Shown here in pieces: positions 61,221 to 64,000 of a DNA stretch of 64,000 nucleotides (positions are counted from its first letter, which is position 1; each line of letters begins with the position of its first letter). Source of the DNA: Propioniciclava sinopodophylli. GTDB taxonomy: Bacteria; Actinomycetota; Actinomycetes; Propionibacteriales; Propionibacteriaceae. The stretch is taken from contig NZ_SDMQ01000013.1 of the NCBI RefSeq assembly GCF_004324755.1, positions 21,466 to 85,465 on the forward strand, read 5' to 3'. A program made the translations under genes and the position numbers. The notes below the pieces were generated by a model. That model worked only from the letters and a program-made list of their open reading frames with translations. It was not told the origin of the DNA and did not search any database.

Positions 61221-62315
61221 TCAGCGAGGGTAGGAGCCCATCGTGCCCGTCCTGATGGCCTCGGCCATCGCCCGCATCTTCGGCCAGTCCACGAGGTTGA
61301 TGGACTGACCGCCCTTGCTGCGGCCGAACCCGGCGATGGGGGCCTGCAGGCTGACGATGTCGCCGGTGCCGGTGACGCGCATGCTCGTGGCGGTCTCGAA
61401 GATCTTCTGGTTGGTCAGGCCGGCGTCCACGGTGAAGAATCCGCCGAGCTGCCCGACGACCTGGTTGAACTTGGCCGGGTTGGCGAGAACGTCCGCCGAC
61501 AACATCTTCGACAGGATGCCCTGCACCACCGCGCGCTGGCGCTCGGCGCGTCCGAGGTCACCGCCCGGCACGTTGTACCGCTCGCGGACGTACTTCAGCG
61601 CCTCCTCGCCCGAGACCGTGATCTGCCCCTTGGGGTAGCCGGGCGTGGCGTGCTTGTTGTTCACGGTGACGCCACCCAGGGCGTCCGTCAGACCGGAAAA
61701 GCCGCCGAAGTTGATCATCACGGCATGGTCGATGCGCGTGCCGATGAGGTTCTCGACGGTCCGCACGGCCAGCGGGACGCCCCCGTACGCGTAGCCCGCG
61801 TTGATCTTCGCCGCACCGCGGCCGGGGATCGTCACCCACATGTCGCGGGTGAACGAGATGAGGTAGACCTTGTCGTGCGACGGCGGCACGTGGGCGAGCA
61901 TCATCACGTCGCTGCGACCGCGGTCGGAGCCGCGTGAGTCGGAGCCGAGCAGCAGGTAGTTGAGCGAGCCCGGCGCGCCGACGTCCGGACGCCCCGGGTT
62001 GATCGTCCCGCCCGGGTCGGCGATGCCGCCCTCGATGGGCGGGATGTCGTCGTTGGTGAGGGGGACCTCGCCCTCCCCGTCCTCGGACGCCTCCTCCTGG
62101 GGGATGCCGACGTTCGGCTCCTGGTTGACGTCGGCGTCCATGGTGAGGGGAGCGTTGTCGGGCATCAGGTCTTCGCGGGGTATCCCCGACAGGGCCTGGT
62201 TGACGGACCACAAATAGAAGCCGCCCACGCCCAGCGTGGCGACGAGCACGAAGGCGAGCAGGCCGAGCAGCACACGGCGCACGGGCCTCTTCCTCGGAGT
62301 GTGAGTCTCGGTCAT
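61221..62315 (-). CDS. LytR-CpsA-Psr (LCP) family protein, copy 2
   Basis: A 364-residue protein with an N-terminal TM helix (VLLGLLAFVLVATLGVGGFY), then an acidic Pro/Glu/Asp-rich spacer (residues ~45-115) that copy 1 lacks. The LCP domain follows: LLLGSDSRGSDRGRSDVMM, SFTRDMWVTIPGRG, INAGYAYGG, RERYNVPGGDLGRAERQ. Its role is glycopolymer ligation at the cell wall. It is convergent with copy 1 and clearly homologous to it over the whole catalytic domain. The start is the ATG at 62315 (MTETHTPRKRPVRR). Confidence 0.93.
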   Translation of the reverse strand: MTETHTPRKRPVRRVLLGLLAFVLVATLGVGGFYLWSVNQALSGIPREDLMPDNAPLTMDADVNQEPNVGIPQEEASEDGEGEVPLTNDDIPPIEGGIADPGGTINPGRPDVGAPGSLNYLLLGSDSRGSDRGRSDVMMLAHVPPSHDKVYLISFTRDMWVTIPGRGAAKINAGYAYGGVPLAVRTVENLIGTRIDHAVMINFGGFSGLTDALGGVTVNNKHATPGYPKGQITVSGEEALKYVRERYNVPGGDLGRAERQRAVVQGILSKMLSADVLANPAKFNQVVGQLGGFFTVDAGLTNQKIFETATSMRVTGTGDIVSLQAPIAGFGRSKGGQSINLVDWPKMRAMAEAIRTGTMGSYPR

Positions 62316-62623
62316 GGGGTGGACCTCCCGATCTGGCTCACCACCACTCTAAGGGACCTGGCAAGGCCCCAGACCTGCGGCCATAGGTCCCTGCGGTGCA
62401 AGCGTCAGCGAGCTTCGAAGGGCCGGACGCCGCGTCCACGGGCCTGGTTGGTGGGTATCCCAGTCAATGCGCTGACAGGGGACTTTGCGACTCCTCCGGT
62501 TGAGTGAGGTACGCCGTAGGTGGCGGAAACCGTACAGGCGCTAGGAGCGCGGGAGGCACGTTGGGACATCAGCCCGTGCCCGGACGAGACGAGAGTGTCT
62601 GCTGCTCCTGACACCATGGGGTC
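62316..62623. other. Intergenic region (308 bp)
   Basis: No gene is seen. It contains the REP-like repeat 62386-62426 and, nearer the next gene, a moderately lower-GC stretch that should hold the promoter of the gene at 62624. No -10/-35 pair could be fixed with confidence. Confidence 0.5.
62386..62426 (+). repeat. Dispersed REP-like repeat, second 41-bp copy
   Basis: It runs from GGTCCCTGCGGTGCAAGCG to CAGCGAGCTTCGAAGGGCCGG and matches the complement of 9078-9118 with a few transitions. The two copies lie 53 kb apart. Confidence 0.65.
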
Positions 62624-63862
62624 GTGACTAACTCCGCCGCGTCGCGAACCGTACGTGATCAAGTGTGGGGTGCTGTCGATCCCTCCGGAGAGACGCGCTC
62701 CTTGATCAACGCCGCCATGCACAGCACGGGTGACACAAAGTGGTTCTCTCTGCTTGGGCCAGGCATTGAGGATGACTGGCAGCAGGTGGTTACGGCGGGT
62801 GCGGAATACCGCAGGACCGTCGAGGGCATCGAGACTTTGCTGACCAAACTCGTGCCGCGCGGGTGGGCGGTCATGACCATGCAGACCGAAGCGCTCGAAC
62901 GAGCCATGACCTTGGTCGAAGAGGGACGCGGAGGCGAGGCCGACGACCTTCTGGCCGACCAGTGGGCAGGCGAGGGAGCCTGGCGGACGAAGCGGGTTTG
63001 CGATCGTGTTCGGGTGATGGGTGTGCCCGATCCCGAGTTGCGGCCCCTGTTCGAGCATCGTGCGCGTCTGCTCCGGCTGGCCAAGGTGCATCACGAGGCG
63101 GGTCGCTACGACGCCTCAATCCCACTGCTCCAGGCGCAGTTGGAAGGGATCGTCATTGACGTGACCTCAGGCAAGAAGTTCTTCACGAAGAGCAAGGCGA
63201 AAGCCGACCTGGTGGACCCCAAACGCCTCGTCAGCATCGAGGCCGGGCTGGCGGCGCTCCAGGCCACGTACGGGGAGGATGTGAAGCAGACCCAGGCAGG
63301 CGGGAGTTTGTCCCGGCACGGGGTTGCGCACGGTCGGGAGTTGGCCTACGACACCCGCGTGAACTCTGCCAAGACCTGGTCGGTGATGGATGCTCTCGTT
63401 GAGTGGGCTCTTCCCAAGGCACGTGAACTCGTGGATCAGCGGAAGGCCGACCGCCAAGCGGCCAACGCCGGGAGCCAGGCTGTGGATGATAACGGCAAGC
63501 GCGTCGATGACCGGGAGTTCTTCGAGACGCGCGACATGCTTCGTCTGCTGAGCAACTCGGCTATGGGGCATCACCGCCAGCGGGGACACTTCCGCGATGA
63601 CCTCGTGGGTGGCGTGTATGGGGACAAGGACTTCACCAAGCGTGGACTTCCCGCAGTACACGGGGTCCAGCAGGCCGTTCGTGCAGACGGTGCAGAGGTC
63701 ATCTACTGGCGCGAGACGATCTCGGGCCGGGTCCTCGGCATCGCTCTGCGGTGGGAGGGCGGGGCGTTTGTCGAACGCTACTGGGCCGCTTCAGTTCCGC
63801 CGGACGGGTTCACATCGGACGGCTGGTCGCTTCCGTGGGAGTCTCCTCCCGACTGGGCATGA
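62624..63862 (+). CDS. Hypothetical protein with a central R-x3-AH (HEPN-like?) motif
   Basis: A 412-residue soluble protein starting at GTG. The N-terminal ~150 residues are helical. The middle contains LEGIVIDVTSGKKFFTKSKA and LSRHGVAHGRELAYDTRVNS, where RHGVAH resembles the R-x(n)-H signature of HEPN-type RNases and of several phage-exclusion proteins. The C-terminal ~110 residues (ETRDMLRLLSNSAMGHHRQR, DKDFTKRGLPAVHGVQQAV, EVIYWRE) form a separate domain. Codon use is less G+C-rich than that of the core genes, and an IS5-like element follows 16 bp after the stop, which suggests acquired DNA. No function can be assigned. Confidence 0.6.
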   Translation: MTNSAASRTVRDQVWGAVDPSGETRSLINAAMHSTGDTKWFSLLGPGIEDDWQQVVTAGAEYRRTVEGIETLLTKLVPRGWAVMTMQTEALERAMTLVEEGRGGEADDLLADQWAGEGAWRTKRVCDRVRVMGVPDPELRPLFEHRARLLRLAKVHHEAGRYDASIPLLQAQLEGIVIDVTSGKKFFTKSKAKADLVDPKRLVSIEAGLAALQATYGEDVKQTQAGGSLSRHGVAHGRELAYDTRVNSAKTWSVMDALVEWALPKARELVDQRKADRQAANAGSQAVDDNGKRVDDREFFETRDMLRLLSNSAMGHHRQRGHFRDDLVGGVYGDKDFTKRGLPAVHGVQQAVRADGAEVIYWRETISGRVLGIALRWEGGAFVERYWAASVPPDGFTSDGWSLPWESPPDWA

Positions 63863-63877
63863 GTGAAACACCCCTAG

Positions 63878-64000
63878 GGCGTGTCTCGTTACCCTGCAGG
63901 GGCTTCTCGGGCAGGGTGAGGTCCCGTGAGTCGGATGCCGGTGTTGACCGATGAGGACTGGGCTCGGTTGGCGCCGTTGATGCCCCGAGCCGGTGCCAGG
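63878..64000 (+). mobile_element. Left end of an IS5-like insertion sequence
   Basis: Directly after CTAG (63874-63877), which fits an IS5-type YTAR target, the sequence GGCGTGTCTCG begins. A transposase start follows ~50 bp later. The right end lies outside the window. Confidence 0.6.
63926..64000 (+). CDS. IS5-family transposase, N-terminal part (truncated by window)
   Basis: The frame from GTG 63926 (or ATG 63935) reads MPVLTDEDWARLAPLMPRAG, the typical N-terminus of IS5-family transposases of the 'LTDEQWARLEPLLP' type (DUF4096 region). Only 25 codons are inside the window, so integrity cannot be judged. GGTGAGG upstream may act as the ribosome binding site. Confidence 0.75.
   Translation, partial: MSRMPVLTDEDWARLAPLMPRAGAR

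Noticed and set aside
62316..62623. Possible tRNA or small RNA in the gap before the hypothetical gene
   Set aside because: No cloverleaf or T-loop (GGTTCRANTCC) pattern could be found on either strand.

Overview
The window is very G+C-rich, with dense coding on both strands, many GTG starts and several leaderless promoters. It is bacterial chromosome from a high-GC actinobacterium. The trxA / trxB / MurJ-pseudokinase / DUF6049 / cca set is the block that normally sits near oriC in Actinobacteria. Overall gene style suggests the Propionibacteriaceae or relatives, but that family-level call is inference.

Layout. (1) 1-1748: the 5' part of an RHS/YD-repeat polymorphic toxin gene (copy 1), which runs off the left edge; a small acidic ORF and an alpha/beta-hydrolase plus membrane-protein pair follow (1845-3716). 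(2) 3911-16207: the thioredoxin / cell-envelope block (trxA, trxB, murJ fusion, DUF6049 protein, cca). It is interrupted by a MerR-HEAT regulator, a DUF559-type protein and a second HEAT-repeat gene with a MerR-type 19-bp-spacer promoter. (3) 16225-18840: a 115-bp palindromic repeat, a DMT exporter and a decayed two-component / ABC-exporter locus. (4) 18869-25538: glycogen phosphorylase, family-5 uracil-DNA glycosylase, a zinc dehydrogenase and an S9 peptidase. (5) 25561-33629: a toxin island with two immunity-like genes, a second RHS toxin (copy 2, broken by a one-base frameshift), an NYN-domain gene, an MscS channel and a WXG100 protein. (6) 33773-46055: a complete sialic-acid utilisation cluster. 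One eight-gene operon runs leftwards (solute-binding protein, permease, permease-ATPase fusion, ATPase, nanA, nanK, nanE, sialidase). A divergent nanR-like gntR-nagB-nagA operon lies opposite, with paired operators between them. (7) 46398-49160: a large SF1 helicase-nuclease, probably acquired. (8) 49191-62315: TetR, Nei, Sir2, an alpha/beta hydrolase, a frameshifted pentapeptide-DinB gene, an LLM-oxidoreductase / FMN-reductase pair, an FAD oxidoreductase, small proteins, a sigma-like protein, a two-component system and two LytR-CpsA-Psr (LCP) proteins. (9) 62624-64000: an unknown protein with an R-x3-AH motif and the left end of an IS5-like element.

Most notable signals. A 14-bp inverted repeat, GGGGAG(CA/TG)CTCCCC, lies about 34-40 bp upstream of matching -10 elements in front of both RHS toxins and the WXG100 gene, which looks like an undescribed regulon linking toxins to a type VII-type secretion partner. 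The MerR-HEAT regulator probably drives the nearby HEAT-repeat gene. Three copies of a ~115-bp palindromic repeat are present, two of which supply the stop codon of the preceding gene. The heptamer GGACGCC/GGCGTCC is roughly tenfold over-represented in the core region. No tRNA, rRNA or CRISPR array was recognised.
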